Shown here piece after piece: positions 7,639 through 16,225 of a stretch of DNA of 29,584 nucleotides. Below the pieces are notes generated by a model that saw only the letters and a list, made by a program, of their open reading frames with translations, was not told the DNA's origin and ran no database searches. How positions within the stretch are numbered: the stretch's first letter is position 1; every line of letters begins with the position of its first letter. The DNA is from Chitinophagaceae bacterium. Its GTDB lineage: Bacteria > Bacteroidota > Bacteroidia > Chitinophagales > Chitinophagaceae. Location: positions 1-29,584 of the forward strand of contig JAGKWS010000049.1 in assembly GCA_021151685.1 (NCBI GenBank), in the 5' to 3' direction. The position numbers and the translations under genes were made by a program.

Positions 7639-8901
7639 ATGAAGGTATTTTTAGCCCTTGTTTTATTTGCCTTGCAGTCTTGCCTCATATTGTTGGGGGC
7701 ATCGTTGTTGGGCATGTATGCCAGCCCATTTGTTTTGCTTGTAGTTTCGGTATTGTTGTTGGTCTTATACCTGCATACCCTATATGGCAACGCCCATGTT
7801 ACATTGGCTACGTCGGCTGCAGGGTTAGGTAGCCGCATGGTAGGAGCACTTATAGGTGTGGGTAGCATTGTATTGCTGTACCCCATTTTCAACTATGTCT
7901 TTAACCTGTTCCCAGACCCATCCATAGCGTCCGATGTGATTCCCCAGCTGGAGGCACTCTACCAGCGCAATAGCAAGGGTTTGCAGCCCTACTTTCCTTT
8001 AGAGCAGTTTAGCTGGCATCCGTTTCCGGTATACATGCCACTGCACTGGTTGCCGGTAGGCATTGGCTACTGGTTGCATACCGATGTTCGCTGGGTGGGC
8101 GTAATTTTTATGGCACTGGCTTCCGGGGTTTGGGGGTACAAAACGTGGAGCAACAATCGGTTTGTACTTCGTGTATTGGCAATTTGCCTGCCGGCCTTGG
8201 GCTCCCTTTTATATCTCTTATTGGTGCATAACGACATGTCTGTGTCTTTCGAGGTAATAGTAGCCGCCTATTATCTCCTGTTGGCATTGGGCTTGTACTA
8301 CGGCAGCCTGTTCTGGATAGTAGCTGGCATTATAGCCTGCCTGCTGTCGCGCTATACCTTACTATTCTGGTTGCCGCTTATGGCCATACTCATGTGGCGC
8401 GGTGGGGTGCGCCGGCATGCCCTCATAGCCATAGGTACAGTGGTATTGGCTATGTTGGTGCTATATGTACTGCCGTTTTATGCACGCAACCCATCTATAC
8501 TGGCCGATGGGGTCAAGTACCACAACCACTGCTACATAGCCTTTTGGGAAGGCATGGGCGACCCCGATGCCAAATTGGTATACGAAAAAGGGCTCAATTT
8601 TGCCTACTACGAGCGCGCCTACTTGCCCGGCAGTATAGAGGAACGCCTCACCAAAGCCCGTATGATACAGGCCGTGCTGATGCTGGCATTATTGGTACTG
8701 GGCATATGGTTGCAAACTCGCTGGAAAGACAAAATGCACTATACCCACCTCGGCTTGGGTATGCTCTATGCATTTATTCTGGTGTTTTTTATGTCCAGCC
8801 CTTATACGTTTGTGTACTATTACATCAGTCTTACCATGCTGTCTGCCGTATTGTGTGCGGCCATCATGCTGCACGGCCATTCCAGGCAGGTACAGAATTG
8901 A
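7639..8901 (+). CDS. Polytopic membrane protein, possibly a GT-C-type glycosyltransferase
   Basis: Integral inner-membrane protein of 420 residues from the ATG at 7639. An in-frame ATG at 7570 would add 23 polar residues before the first membrane segment and is less likely. About ten or eleven hydrophobic segments span the length, beginning with VFLALVLFALQSCLILLGASL. After the third, a long non-membrane stretch holds FNLFPDPSIASDVIPQLEALYQ, reminiscent of the acidic first-loop motif of GT-C enzymes (dolichol-phosphate-mannose or ArnT type), which use lipid-linked sugars. A second loop is rich in Tyr, Glu and Lys (YHNHCYIAFWEG). I do not recognise the exact family, so the catalytic role is inference. 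It is divergent from the tetR-fabF operon, and the 23-base inverted repeat lies in its upstream region. Confidence 0.82.
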   Translation: MKVFLALVLFALQSCLILLGASLLGMYASPFVLLVVSVLLLVLYLHTLYGNAHVTLATSAAGLGSRMVGALIGVGSIVLLYPIFNYVFNLFPDPSIASDVIPQLEALYQRNSKGLQPYFPLEQFSWHPFPVYMPLHWLPVGIGYWLHTDVRWVGVIFMALASGVWGYKTWSNNRFVLRVLAICLPALGSLLYLLLVHNDMSVSFEVIVAAYYLLLALGLYYGSLFWIVAGIIACLLSRYTLLFWLPLMAILMWRGGVRRHALIAIGTVVLAMLVLYVLPFYARNPSILADGVKYHNHCYIAFWEGMGDPDAKLVYEKGLNFAYYERAYLPGSIEERLTKARMIQAVLMLALLVLGIWLQTRWKDKMHYTHLGLGMLYAFILVFFMSSPYTFVYYYISLTMLSAVLCAAIMLHGHSRQVQN

Positions 8902-8930
8902 TAGTTATACATCTCATATACATTCCGCAA

Positions 8931-8965
8931 TAAAAAACGAGCCACCACCGTAGGGCAATGGCTCG
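8931..8965 (-). terminator. Terminator of paaZ
   Basis: On the minus strand the arms CGAGCCA (8965-8959) and TGGCTCG (8944-8938) are followed by TTTTTTA. It lies 28 bases past the paaZ stop codon. Confidence 0.8.
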
Positions 8966-8992
8966 CTTACTTATGTAGTAGCAAGAGGCTTA

Positions 8993-11047
8993 TTACTCCT
9001 GATTCCTCATTTTTACCATCGTCAGTATGGTAGCAATGGCCACAGTTTCACCCGTTTCGTCATACACATCTACAAGCCATTTTACTATACCCTTGGCTAT
9101 GTCTTCCGGTGTTTTCTTTTCCTGTGCCGTTTTTTCTTTCACCGTCAGGCGCACGCCTATAGTCATTCCGGGGTACACAGGCTTGGTAAAACGTGCCTCA
9201 TCTATACCGTAGTTTAGCAATACCGGGCCCTTTTTGGCATCTACAAACAGCCCAGCTGCTTTAGACAGCACAAAGTAGCCATGCGCCACACGGCCTGTAA
9301 AAATGGTTCCTTCCAGCGATGTAGCATCCATGTGGGCATAGAAGTTATCACCGCTCACATTGGCAAAGTTGGTAATGTCGGTTTCGCTCACCGTATGTTT
9401 TGCCGTTACCAGCGTTTCGCCTATTTGCAGGTCTTCAAAATGTTTCTTGAACGGATGTACATCGGTTTCGTGCTGCTTGCCACCCTGTTGGTAAACATTG
9501 GTAATGCGGGTAATGGTGGTAGGCGAGCCCTGTATGGCTGTGCGTTGCAGGTAGTGCATTACACCACGTTTGCCGCCCATTTCTTCACCTCCACCGGCGC
9601 GGCCGGGGCCACCATGTACCAGCAGGGGCATTGGCGAGCCATGACCGGTGCTTTCCTTGGCGCAGTCGGCATTCAGCACCAGTATACGGCCGTGCATACT
9701 GGCCGCACCCAACACTATTTCTTTGGCTATATCGTCATTGGCCGTTACTACCGAGCATACCAGCGACCCCATGCCCATACGCGCAAGGGTAATGGCATCG
9801 TCGGTAGTGTTGTACGGTATAATGGTAGATACCGGGCCAAACGCTTCTATATTATGACAGTCGGTATGCGTAAACGGATCGGTATTCAGGAAGATAAGCG
9901 GCGGCAGGAAGGCACCTTTTTCTTTGTCTGCCCCCAGCACCTCAAAGTTGTCCAGGTTACCTATTACTATACTCTGCGTTTTAGAAAGTTGTTGCACTTT
10001 CTCACGTACCTCATTCCGCTGACTGATGCCGGCAAGAGGGCCCATGCGCACCTCTTTTATAGATGGGTCGCCCACTACGGTAGTTTGCAGGCGTTTACCC
10101 AGTGCTATCTGCACATCTTCCACACGGTCGGCAGGCACTATGATGCGGCGTATAGCCGTACACTTTTGGCCCGCCTTGGTAGTTATTTCGCGCACCACCT
10201 CTTTGATGAATATATCGAACTCGGGCATGCCCGGATGCACATCTTCGCCCAGTATGCAGCAGTTCAGCGAATCGGCCTCCATATTGAAGGGGACCGCCTC
10301 AGACAGTATGCGTGGGTGCGATTTTAGCATACGGCCCGTAGTGGCCGAGCCGGTGAATGTTACTACATCCTGCGTCTCTATATGGTCCAGTATACCTCTG
10401 GCCGAGCCACATATCAACTGCAAAGAGCCCGCCGGGAATATGCCCGATTTAATGATCTCGCGGAACACTACCTCCGTCAGGTAAGACGTAAGTGTTGCCG
10501 GCTTCACTATGGCGGGTACACCAGCCAGCAGGTTCACCGCTATTTTTTCCAGCATGCCCCATACTGGAAAGTTGAATGCATTAATGTGTATGGCCACACC
10601 CTCGCGTGGCACCATTATGTGGTGGCCTATAAAGGTGTTGTTCTTAGACAGTTTGGCAGCATCGCCATCAACATAAAAACGCTCATCCGGAAACTGGCGG
10701 CGCAAACTGGCATACGTAAACAGGTTGCCTATACCGCCCTCTATATCCACCCACGAGTCGGCACGGGTAGCACCGGTGCAGGCACTTATGGTGTAGAAAT
10801 ACTCCTTACGCTCCAGCAGGTACATAGCCAGTGCTTTCAGCATGCGGCCACGCTCCTGAAAAGTAAGTTTACGAAGTGCCGGCCCGCCTACGGTACGTGC
10901 ATAATGCATCATAGCACCAAAATCCAACCCATCGCTACTGGCGGAATATATCGCCTCACCAGTTACCGCATTGTGCAAGGTTTCGCCATCTCTGCTACCG
11001 GGCATCCATTGGCCCTGCGCATAGTTTTCCAGTTTTGTCAGTGACAT
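8993..11047 (-). CDS. paaZ: PaaZ: bifunctional oxepin-CoA hydrolase / semialdehyde dehydrogenase
   Basis: Ring-opening enzyme of aerobic phenylacetate breakdown. The C-terminal hydratase opens oxepin-CoA and the N-terminal NADP-linked aldehyde dehydrogenase oxidises the resulting semialdehyde. Full length at 684 residues. The dehydrogenase domain (about 1-515) has Asn157 in the INAFNFP motif, Glu257 in NMEADSLN and catalytic Cys296 in GQKCTAIRR. A MaoC-like hot-dog domain (about 535-680) has the Asp567/His572 pair in VSGDNFYAHMD. These positions match the characterised E. coli enzyme within one to six residues. No other paa gene (oxygenase paaABCDE, paaG, paaJ, paaK) is nearby, so the pathway is either scattered or the protein is kept for another aldehyde. 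It has its own terminator and is divergent from the M1 peptidase gene. Confidence 0.95.
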   Translation of the reverse strand: MSLTKLENYAQGQWMPGSRDGETLHNAVTGEAIYSASSDGLDFGAMMHYARTVGGPALRKLTFQERGRMLKALAMYLLERKEYFYTISACTGATRADSWVDIEGGIGNLFTYASLRRQFPDERFYVDGDAAKLSKNNTFIGHHIMVPREGVAIHINAFNFPVWGMLEKIAVNLLAGVPAIVKPATLTSYLTEVVFREIIKSGIFPAGSLQLICGSARGILDHIETQDVVTFTGSATTGRMLKSHPRILSEAVPFNMEADSLNCCILGEDVHPGMPEFDIFIKEVVREITTKAGQKCTAIRRIIVPADRVEDVQIALGKRLQTTVVGDPSIKEVRMGPLAGISQRNEVREKVQQLSKTQSIVIGNLDNFEVLGADKEKGAFLPPLIFLNTDPFTHTDCHNIEAFGPVSTIIPYNTTDDAITLARMGMGSLVCSVVTANDDIAKEIVLGAASMHGRILVLNADCAKESTGHGSPMPLLVHGGPGRAGGGEEMGGKRGVMHYLQRTAIQGSPTTITRITNVYQQGGKQHETDVHPFKKHFEDLQIGETLVTAKHTVSETDITNFANVSGDNFYAHMDATSLEGTIFTGRVAHGYFVLSKAAGLFVDAKKGPVLLNYGIDEARFTKPVYPGMTIGVRLTVKEKTAQEKKTPEDIAKGIVKWLVDVYDETGETVAIATILTMVKMRNQE

Positions 11048-11274
11048 ATATTATGAAATTGCGTTTGTTTTTTTGAATGCAGTAAAGTTAAACGGTTAAT
11101 AGTTAATGCCGGTAAAAAGTTGACCTGTGTGGCACCGCTACAGCACATTACAAAACATACTGAATAGGGCATCGGGGCTATATGCAGCAAGGCGGTTATG
11201 TGTAATAAGAGGCTGGCAGACAGGGCCATACAGCAAAATACCGTAGTTTTAAGGCTGAAATAGTTACAATATAG

Positions 11275-13257
11275 ATGAAGCAGGTAATAACTACGGCACT
11301 GACAGTGTGTGCTATGGCGGGCAGTACTCATGCCCAGGTGCAGCGGAAAGACTGGCATTGCCATGCCGCAAAAAGCCACTGGCACCAACAACAGGGCATG
11401 GCAGCCAAACCCACGGTAGAAAGCACCGAGGAAGACAAATACGACATGAAGTACGTGAAGTTGGACATCAGTATGTCCAACGTCACCACCACATTGGGTG
11501 GTAGTGTCACCACTGTGGCCCGTGTGGTGGTGCCTTCGCTCGGTAGTTATGTATTCGAGCTGGAAGCTCCCCTTGTCATAGACTCGGTATTGATAGACGG
11601 TGTACTACGCCCCTATACCACCAGCGGCGATGCACATACTGTGGCATTGGCCAGCCCATTGGCTATGGGTACTATGTTTACCGCTCAGGTATTTTACCAT
11701 GGCACACCCATCTCTGGTACCAACTCGTCTGCAAAGGGCATCAATTCGTTGCGCTCGCCAAGCTGGGGCAACTGGGCTACGTTTACCCTCAGCGAGTCTT
11801 ATCGTGCCAAGGAGTGGTGGCCTTGCAAGCAATCTCTGAAAGACAAAATTGACTCTGCCGACATCTGGATAACCGTTGATGACTCGCTGAAGGCCGGCAG
11901 CAATGGCCTGTTGCAGGCGGTAACACCGGTAGCACCCGGCCGTGTACGCTACGAATGGAAGGAGCGATACCCCATAGATTATTACCTCATTTCGGCCGCT
12001 GTAGGCAAGTATGTCGACTATTCGTATTACATGCGGTTCGATGGCAGTCCCGACTCTATGCTTGTTCAGAATTACATTTACGACAACCCGGCTACACTAC
12101 CCAACTTCAAAAATATAATTGACAGCACCGACGAGCAAATCAACTTCTTCAGTAGTTTGTTTGGCCGTTATCCCTTCTGGAAAGAGAAATATGGCCATGC
12201 TATGGGCGCGCTGAGCGGCGGTATGGAACACCAGACCATGAGTACTATGGGCTTCTTCCAGAGCTGGCTGATAGCACACGAATTGGGCCACCAATGGTTT
12301 GGCGACAATGTAACCTGTGCCACATGGAGCGACATTGTAATGAACGAAGGGTTTGCCAGTTACTGCGAGTATCTGTATCTCGACCACTTTCGTGGCAGGG
12401 CTGCCGCCACAGCCGATATGAGAGACCGCCATGTAAATGTAATGAGCGAATTGGGTGGCTCGGTATATGTAGACGATACCACCAGCGAGCCTCGCATCTT
12501 CAGCAGCAGGCTCACCTACGACAAAGGGGCTTGTATGGTACACCAGTTGCGCCACGTCATCAACAACGACCCTTGGTTCTTCTCGCTGTTGCGCAGTTGG
12601 CAAACCTATATGAAAGACAGTACCGGTAGCACTATGGAGTTCCGCGATCTTGCCAAAGCCATGTTCGGTACTACTGTCAATGGCATCAATATCGATACCT
12701 TCTTCCAGCAATGGTTCTATGGTGAGGGCTACCCCATGTATACCGCCCGTTGGAGTCAGGTGGGTGCCAATGTTTTTGTGCAGTTGCAGCAAACTACCAC
12801 CGTACCTACATCGGTATCGCTGTTCAAAGTGCCTTTAGAGTTGCGTTTGCGTTCTGCCACAGGCGATACTGTAATTCGGGTACTCAACAACCAGAACAAT
12901 CAGTTGTTCAGTTTCTCATGGGGCAAAACCATGACCAATATGAGTATAGACCCCAATGCCTGGTTGATTGACAGTACACTCAGTATCAGCCGGGTTTCTA
13001 CGTTCAGCATTAACGATGTGCAGCACACTGATATTTCTGTAGCACCCAACCCCACAACCAACAGTTGGGTGGCTACCGGCATTGCAGATGCTGCGCTAAC
13101 ACTGTGCGATGTTACCGGAAAAACTATCTGGAATACAACCCATGCCGGCAATACTGCCGTGCAGATACCTGCTGCTACACTGGCACCCGGTATGTACCTG
13201 CTGCGTGTGCGCCGCATGGGTATGGAAGACGCTGTACTGAAACTGATAAAGGAATAA
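11275..13257 (+). CDS. Secreted M1-family zinc metallopeptidase with type IX sorting domain
   Basis: Gluzincin aminopeptidase-like enzyme of 660 residues. A signal peptide covers residues 1-20 (MKQVITTALTVCAMAGSTHA). The N-terminal M1 beta-saddle domain (about 55-250) is followed by the catalytic domain: substrate-binding GGMEHQT at 315-321, zinc site HELGHQW with His335, Glu336 and His339, and the third ligand Glu358 in NEGFASY. All catalytic residues are present. The last 80 or so residues are a type A sorting domain (ISVAPNPTTNSWVATG, LCDVTGKTIW, final GMEDAVLKLIKE), so the enzyme is likely displayed on or released from the cell surface for peptide digestion. Start chosen at ATG 11275 because it gives the signal peptide. 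A small lipoprotein gene follows after one base. Confidence 0.94.
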   Translation: MKQVITTALTVCAMAGSTHAQVQRKDWHCHAAKSHWHQQQGMAAKPTVESTEEDKYDMKYVKLDISMSNVTTTLGGSVTTVARVVVPSLGSYVFELEAPLVIDSVLIDGVLRPYTTSGDAHTVALASPLAMGTMFTAQVFYHGTPISGTNSSAKGINSLRSPSWGNWATFTLSESYRAKEWWPCKQSLKDKIDSADIWITVDDSLKAGSNGLLQAVTPVAPGRVRYEWKERYPIDYYLISAAVGKYVDYSYYMRFDGSPDSMLVQNYIYDNPATLPNFKNIIDSTDEQINFFSSLFGRYPFWKEKYGHAMGALSGGMEHQTMSTMGFFQSWLIAHELGHQWFGDNVTCATWSDIVMNEGFASYCEYLYLDHFRGRAAATADMRDRHVNVMSELGGSVYVDDTTSEPRIFSSRLTYDKGACMVHQLRHVINNDPWFFSLLRSWQTYMKDSTGSTMEFRDLAKAMFGTTVNGINIDTFFQQWFYGEGYPMYTARWSQVGANVFVQLQQTTTVPTSVSLFKVPLELRLRSATGDTVIRVLNNQNNQLFSFSWGKTMTNMSIDPNAWLIDSTLSISRVSTFSINDVQHTDISVAPNPTTNSWVATGIADAALTLCDVTGKTIWNTTHAGNTAVQIPAATLAPGMYLLRVRRMGMEDAVLKLIKE

Positions 13258-13258
13258 C

Positions 13259-13738
13259 GTGCACAGATACTGGTACATATTCATCTGGTGCTGTGCAGTG
13301 GCTTGCCGCAACAATAGGCAACTGTCCCACAACGAGCGCAAGACTGTAGACAAAGAAGTGAAAGATATGCTCTATGGCTATTGTAACGATTTACGCAGTC
13401 AGGGCTTGCAGGCACAGTTTCACTATATGGACAATAGCGGGCATTTTTTCTGGGTGCCCGCAGGTAGCACCAGTGCACAGGGGCTCGATAGTACGTTGGC
13501 CATTGCTCGTAGGGCAATGGCCAACGTATCTGTTGTCAACAGAAGTTACGATACCCTTTTGGTACATCCACTTACCACAACCCTTGCCGCATACAGTGCC
13601 CGCATACGCAGCATAGTATCCTATACCGGTGGCAAAGACAGTACCATACTCACCGTAGAAACAGGCACATTGGTGAAAAGAAAAGATGGGTGGCGTTTCT
13701 TGTATGGCCAAACCACTGCCATACCCGCCACCGAATAA
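13259..13738 (+). CDS. NTF2-like (DUF4440-type) lipoprotein
   Basis: 159 residues, GTG start at 13259, one base after the peptidase stop codon, so the two genes are almost certainly co-transcribed. The N-terminus is hydrophobic (RYWYIFIWCCAVAC) with an AVAC lipobox at Cys16, pointing to a lipid anchor. The mature part has the SnoaL/DUF4440 pattern: a long helix (VDKEVKDMLYGYCNDLRSQGL), short segments, and curved strands ending with TLVKRKDGWRFLYGQTTAIP, the hallmark final strand of the fold. Such domains bind small ligands or form dimers; no catalytic residues can be assigned. No ATG is available at a better position, so the GTG start is accepted. Confidence 0.8.
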   Translation: MHRYWYIFIWCCAVACRNNRQLSHNERKTVDKEVKDMLYGYCNDLRSQGLQAQFHYMDNSGHFFWVPAGSTSAQGLDSTLAIARRAMANVSVVNRSYDTLLVHPLTTTLAAYSARIRSIVSYTGGKDSTILTVETGTLVKRKDGWRFLYGQTTAIPATE

Positions 13739-13790
13739 TAGGACGAGAAAAAAAAGTTGGCTCTGGTGTTTTATCGAATCAAAATTTGTT

Positions 13791-13798
13791 TACCTTTG
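13791..13798 (+). promoter_or_regulatory. -7 box of the tRNA-His promoter
   Basis: TACCTTTG matches the Bacteroidota TAnnTTTG consensus and lies 18 bases before the tRNA, so transcription would start near 13804. No convincing TTG is found 19-21 bases upstream. Confidence 0.55.
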
Positions 13799-13815
13799 CC
13801 ATCCAAATCAATCAC

Positions 13816-13890
13816 GGAGGTTGTAGCTCAGCTGGTTAGAGCATCAGATTGTGGTTCTGAGGGTCGAGGGTTCGAGCCCCTTTAGCCTCC
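13816..13890 (+). tRNA. tRNA-His (anticodon GTG)
   Basis: Complete cloverleaf. Acceptor GAGGTTG (13817-13823) pairs with TAGCCTC (13883-13889). D arm is GCTC/GAGC. Anticodon stem TCAGA/TCTGA encloses the loop TTGTGGT with anticodon GTG. The variable loop has five bases, and the T arm GAGGG/CCCTT encloses TTCGAGC. The extra 5' G at 13816 opposite C73 (13890) is the G-1 identity element of histidine tRNAs, encoded in the gene. No CCA is encoded. Confidence 0.96.
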
Positions 13891-13910
13891 CCCCTTAAAA
13901 TTTGTTGATA

Positions 13911-13941
13911 AAAAAAAGTGCTTTTCTAAAGCACTTTTTTT
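13911..13941 (+). terminator. Terminator after tRNA-His
   Basis: Fourteen-pair perfect hairpin (13911-13924 with 13928-13941, loop TCT), with GTGCTTT/AAAGCAC at the core flanked by a run of seven A and a run of eight T. It begins 20 bases after the tRNA and isolates it from the DUF3127 gene. Confidence 0.85.
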
Positions 13942-13995
13942 TATCTTCATTGCTGAAAGTTTTCAAATAAGTTGATCAAGTAAAAAAAGTAGAAA

Positions 13996-14427
13996 ATGAG
14001 TTTAGAAGTTACTGGTAAGTTGTTGGTAAAATACGATACTCAGCAGGTGAATGATAAGTTCAAAAAGCGTGAGTTCGTGGTAGAGCTGGCCGAAGAAATA
14101 AACGGAAACGTGTATACAAACTTCGCCAAATTGCAACTGGTGCAAACCAAGTGCGAGATAATAGATCGGTTCAATGTGGGTGACCTGGTAAAGGTTAGCT
14201 TCAATATAAAAGGTAATTCATACGTAGACAAAAGAGACGGTGCCACCAAATACATTACCAATCTGGATGCATGGCGTGTAGAAGCAGGCAACGCCGCTGC
14301 CCCTATGACCCAAGGCCAGCAGCAAGCACCCCAGTATGGTGGCGCACCTGCAGGTAATGCCGGCTACAACAATGCTCCTGCATACAACAACGCACCGCAA
14401 CAGACTGTTGACGACTTGCCGTTTTAA
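13996..14427 (+). CDS. DUF3127 family OB-fold protein with SSB-like tail
   Basis: 143 residues. Residues 1-95 match the DUF3127 domain, a small OB-fold-like family common in Bacteroidota (MSLEVTGKLLVKYDTQQV, FKKREFVVEL, NFAKLQLVQ, FNVGDLVKVSFNIKG, ITNLDAWRVE). Residues about 96-137 are a flexible Ala/Gln/Asn/Pro/Gly linker, and the chain ends in VDDLPF. This three-part plan of OB fold, disordered linker and acidic tip ending in Pro-Phe copies single-stranded DNA-binding protein, whose tip (DDDIPF in E. coli) recruits repair and replication proteins. Nucleic-acid binding is therefore likely; the partner is unknown. Start ATG at 13996 fits the domain. Lies between the tRNA terminator and a lipoprotein gene 15 bases downstream. 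Confidence 0.88.
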   Translation: MSLEVTGKLLVKYDTQQVNDKFKKREFVVELAEEINGNVYTNFAKLQLVQTKCEIIDRFNVGDLVKVSFNIKGNSYVDKRDGATKYITNLDAWRVEAGNAAAPMTQGQQQAPQYGGAPAGNAGYNNAPAYNNAPQQTVDDLPF

Positions 14428-14442
14428 CCAAAACACTTGCTC

Positions 14443-16068
14443 ATGCAGCAATGGGCCCGTATTTGTACATGGTGTATTGTAGCAGCCTTGCTGATAACCG
14501 GGTGTAACCGGTTGCCAGACAATGCCAAATACATACCCGCCGATGCGGCAGCTGTACTGGGTGTAGACCTTGGTAAACTGAGCAACAAAATAGCCTGGAG
14601 TGTAATAACAGGTAGCAAACTGTATAAAGAAATGCAACGGCGACTACCCGATAAGAAGTCGGCCGATGCGCTGGAAGGTATTGAAAACGCCGGTATCGAC
14701 GTTTCCAATACCTTTTATATTTATACCCGTTGGGACGACCGCTTTGCTGGTGGCAACATCAAAGTAGCACTCATTCCACTAAATGATGCCGCTTTATGGC
14801 AAGCCTACATAACGCGTGTTTTCAAAAGCGCAAAGGTGCAGCAGATGCAACACCGCAGCGAGGCCACACTGGCCGATGGGGTGCATGCCGGCTGGAATAA
14901 CCACATGCTGGTATTTGTATATGCACAACTACCCGATGATGACCAACAAGGTACATTTGTACCGCTCAGCGAAGAGTTGTCGCGTGTTTTCAACTTGCCG
15001 GCAGAGCATTCTTTGACACACAACACCCGTTTTGTAACCATTGCACGGGGGGGGTACGATGTTTGTTTCTGGATGAATTATGGCAATCTTTTGTCCGATG
15101 TTACACATGGTGTGTCTCTGGCGGTAAATGGTGTGCCACTATCGCCCGCAGTATGGAAGGACGCAGCACTGGCAGCTGGTGCCAATTTCCGAAAAGGGCA
15201 GATAATCAGCGAAATCAACTACTACCTGCCGGCAAAAATAGAAGAGGGCACTACCGATTTTGGTATAGCCAGCACCGATGCCGACATGCTGGACCGCATG
15301 CCCGGCGACGATGTAGACATGCTGGTGACAACACACATATCGCCCGCAGGCGTAAAGACCATCCTCGAGAAAGTAGGCCTGCTGGGGCCTGCCAATATGG
15401 GCCTTACCGCAAAGGGTATGGATGTTGATGGCGTGCTGGATGCTTTCACCGGCGATATGGCTGTAGCCATACGTGGCTTTGGCATCACAGCCGAGACACA
15501 AACCGATATGTTTATGGGCGAAATGGTGCAGCACAAAAAGCAACATGCCACCATGAACCTCACCTATGTGCTGAAGATTAAAAATTACGACAACTTTAAG
15601 TTGTTGCTACAAAAGACCGCCGCACAGCAAATGGTAAAGGTGGGTGAAGAATACCAGTTCCCCCTCACTACAAGAGATACTTTGTTCCTGCTGCCCGACA
15701 AACAATATGCGGTATTCTCCAACCATCGTCAAACCGCTGAAGGGGTATTGGCGGGCACATTTTTATCTGGTTCTCTGCCCGCAGAAGCACGCGATAATGC
15801 GTACACTTATCCATTCTCATTCTTTCTGAATGTGCAGCAAATGTTGGGCAAGGTGCAGCCGTCTGTCAGCAGTTCGGTACGAGACTCGGCCATACTATCC
15901 GAGAGTAAAAAACTGATAGATAACATCGCTTTCTATGGTGGCGACTTCACTGAAAAAGCATACCACTTCAAGTTCGAAATCAATTTTTTGGAGAAAGACG
16001 AAAACAGCATACTCGAGTTGATAGATTTTGGTATGCGGGTAAACGACTTGGTAGCCACACCACAATAA
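14443..16068 (+). CDS. DUF4836 family lipoprotein
   Basis: 541 residues from ATG 14443, preferred over the in-frame TTG at 14437. A lipoprotein signal peptide ends in LLITGC with the lipidated Cys21. The mature start, DNAKYIPADAAAVLGVDLGKLSNKIAW, is the typical opening of DUF4836 proteins, and the remaining length has the family's repeated pattern of predicted small alpha/beta units (for example DMLVTTHISPAGVKTILEKVGLL and MNLTYVLKIKNYDNFKLLLQK). Function is not known; the family is widespread in Bacteroidota and is predicted at the outer or inner membrane. A run of eight G (15047-15054) lies inside the frame and encodes Arg-Gly-Gly without shifting it. The gene may be co-transcribed with the DUF3127 gene. 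Confidence 0.85.
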   Translation: MQQWARICTWCIVAALLITGCNRLPDNAKYIPADAAAVLGVDLGKLSNKIAWSVITGSKLYKEMQRRLPDKKSADALEGIENAGIDVSNTFYIYTRWDDRFAGGNIKVALIPLNDAALWQAYITRVFKSAKVQQMQHRSEATLADGVHAGWNNHMLVFVYAQLPDDDQQGTFVPLSEELSRVFNLPAEHSLTHNTRFVTIARGGYDVCFWMNYGNLLSDVTHGVSLAVNGVPLSPAVWKDAALAAGANFRKGQIISEINYYLPAKIEEGTTDFGIASTDADMLDRMPGDDVDMLVTTHISPAGVKTILEKVGLLGPANMGLTAKGMDVDGVLDAFTGDMAVAIRGFGITAETQTDMFMGEMVQHKKQHATMNLTYVLKIKNYDNFKLLLQKTAAQQMVKVGEEYQFPLTTRDTLFLLPDKQYAVFSNHRQTAEGVLAGTFLSGSLPAEARDNAYTYPFSFFLNVQQMLGKVQPSVSSSVRDSAILSESKKLIDNIAFYGGDFTEKAYHFKFEINFLEKDENSILELIDFGMRVNDLVATPQ

Positions 16069-16178
16069 CACATGTTCATGAACTGCTGGTCATAGTATTT
16101 TCCCACATAACGTACGCATTTACAGGCTACATCAAACATTCTTGCCTCACATGCCGTCATATGTTTTGACATCTTTAT

Positions 16179-16186
16179 TATCTTTG
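16179..16186 (+). promoter_or_regulatory. -7 box upstream of the Asp-box lipoprotein gene
   Basis: TATCTTTG matches TAnnTTTG and lies 39 bases before the ATG at 16226. A TTTTG upstream (16164-16168) is only ten bases away, too close for a proper -33 element. Confidence 0.4.
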
Positions 16187-16225
16187 TTAAATTGCCTTTC
16201 CAAAACAGACAAACCACATCAAAAT

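Noticed and set aside
9281..10327. Long plus-strand frame of 348 codons
   Set aside because: It is antisense to paaZ, whose domains and catalytic residues are all present. The translated sequence is rich in His, Tyr, Arg and Gly without a domain pattern.
11048..11274. Regulatory sites between paaZ and the M1 peptidase gene
   Set aside because: TAAC-TTTA and TAGT-TTTA sequences resemble -7 boxes on either strand, but neither has a TTG at the right distance. I could not defend a promoter call.
15047..15054. Frameshift at the run of eight G
   Set aside because: Reading through the tract keeps the DUF4836 frame and sensible protein on both sides, so the gene is intact here.
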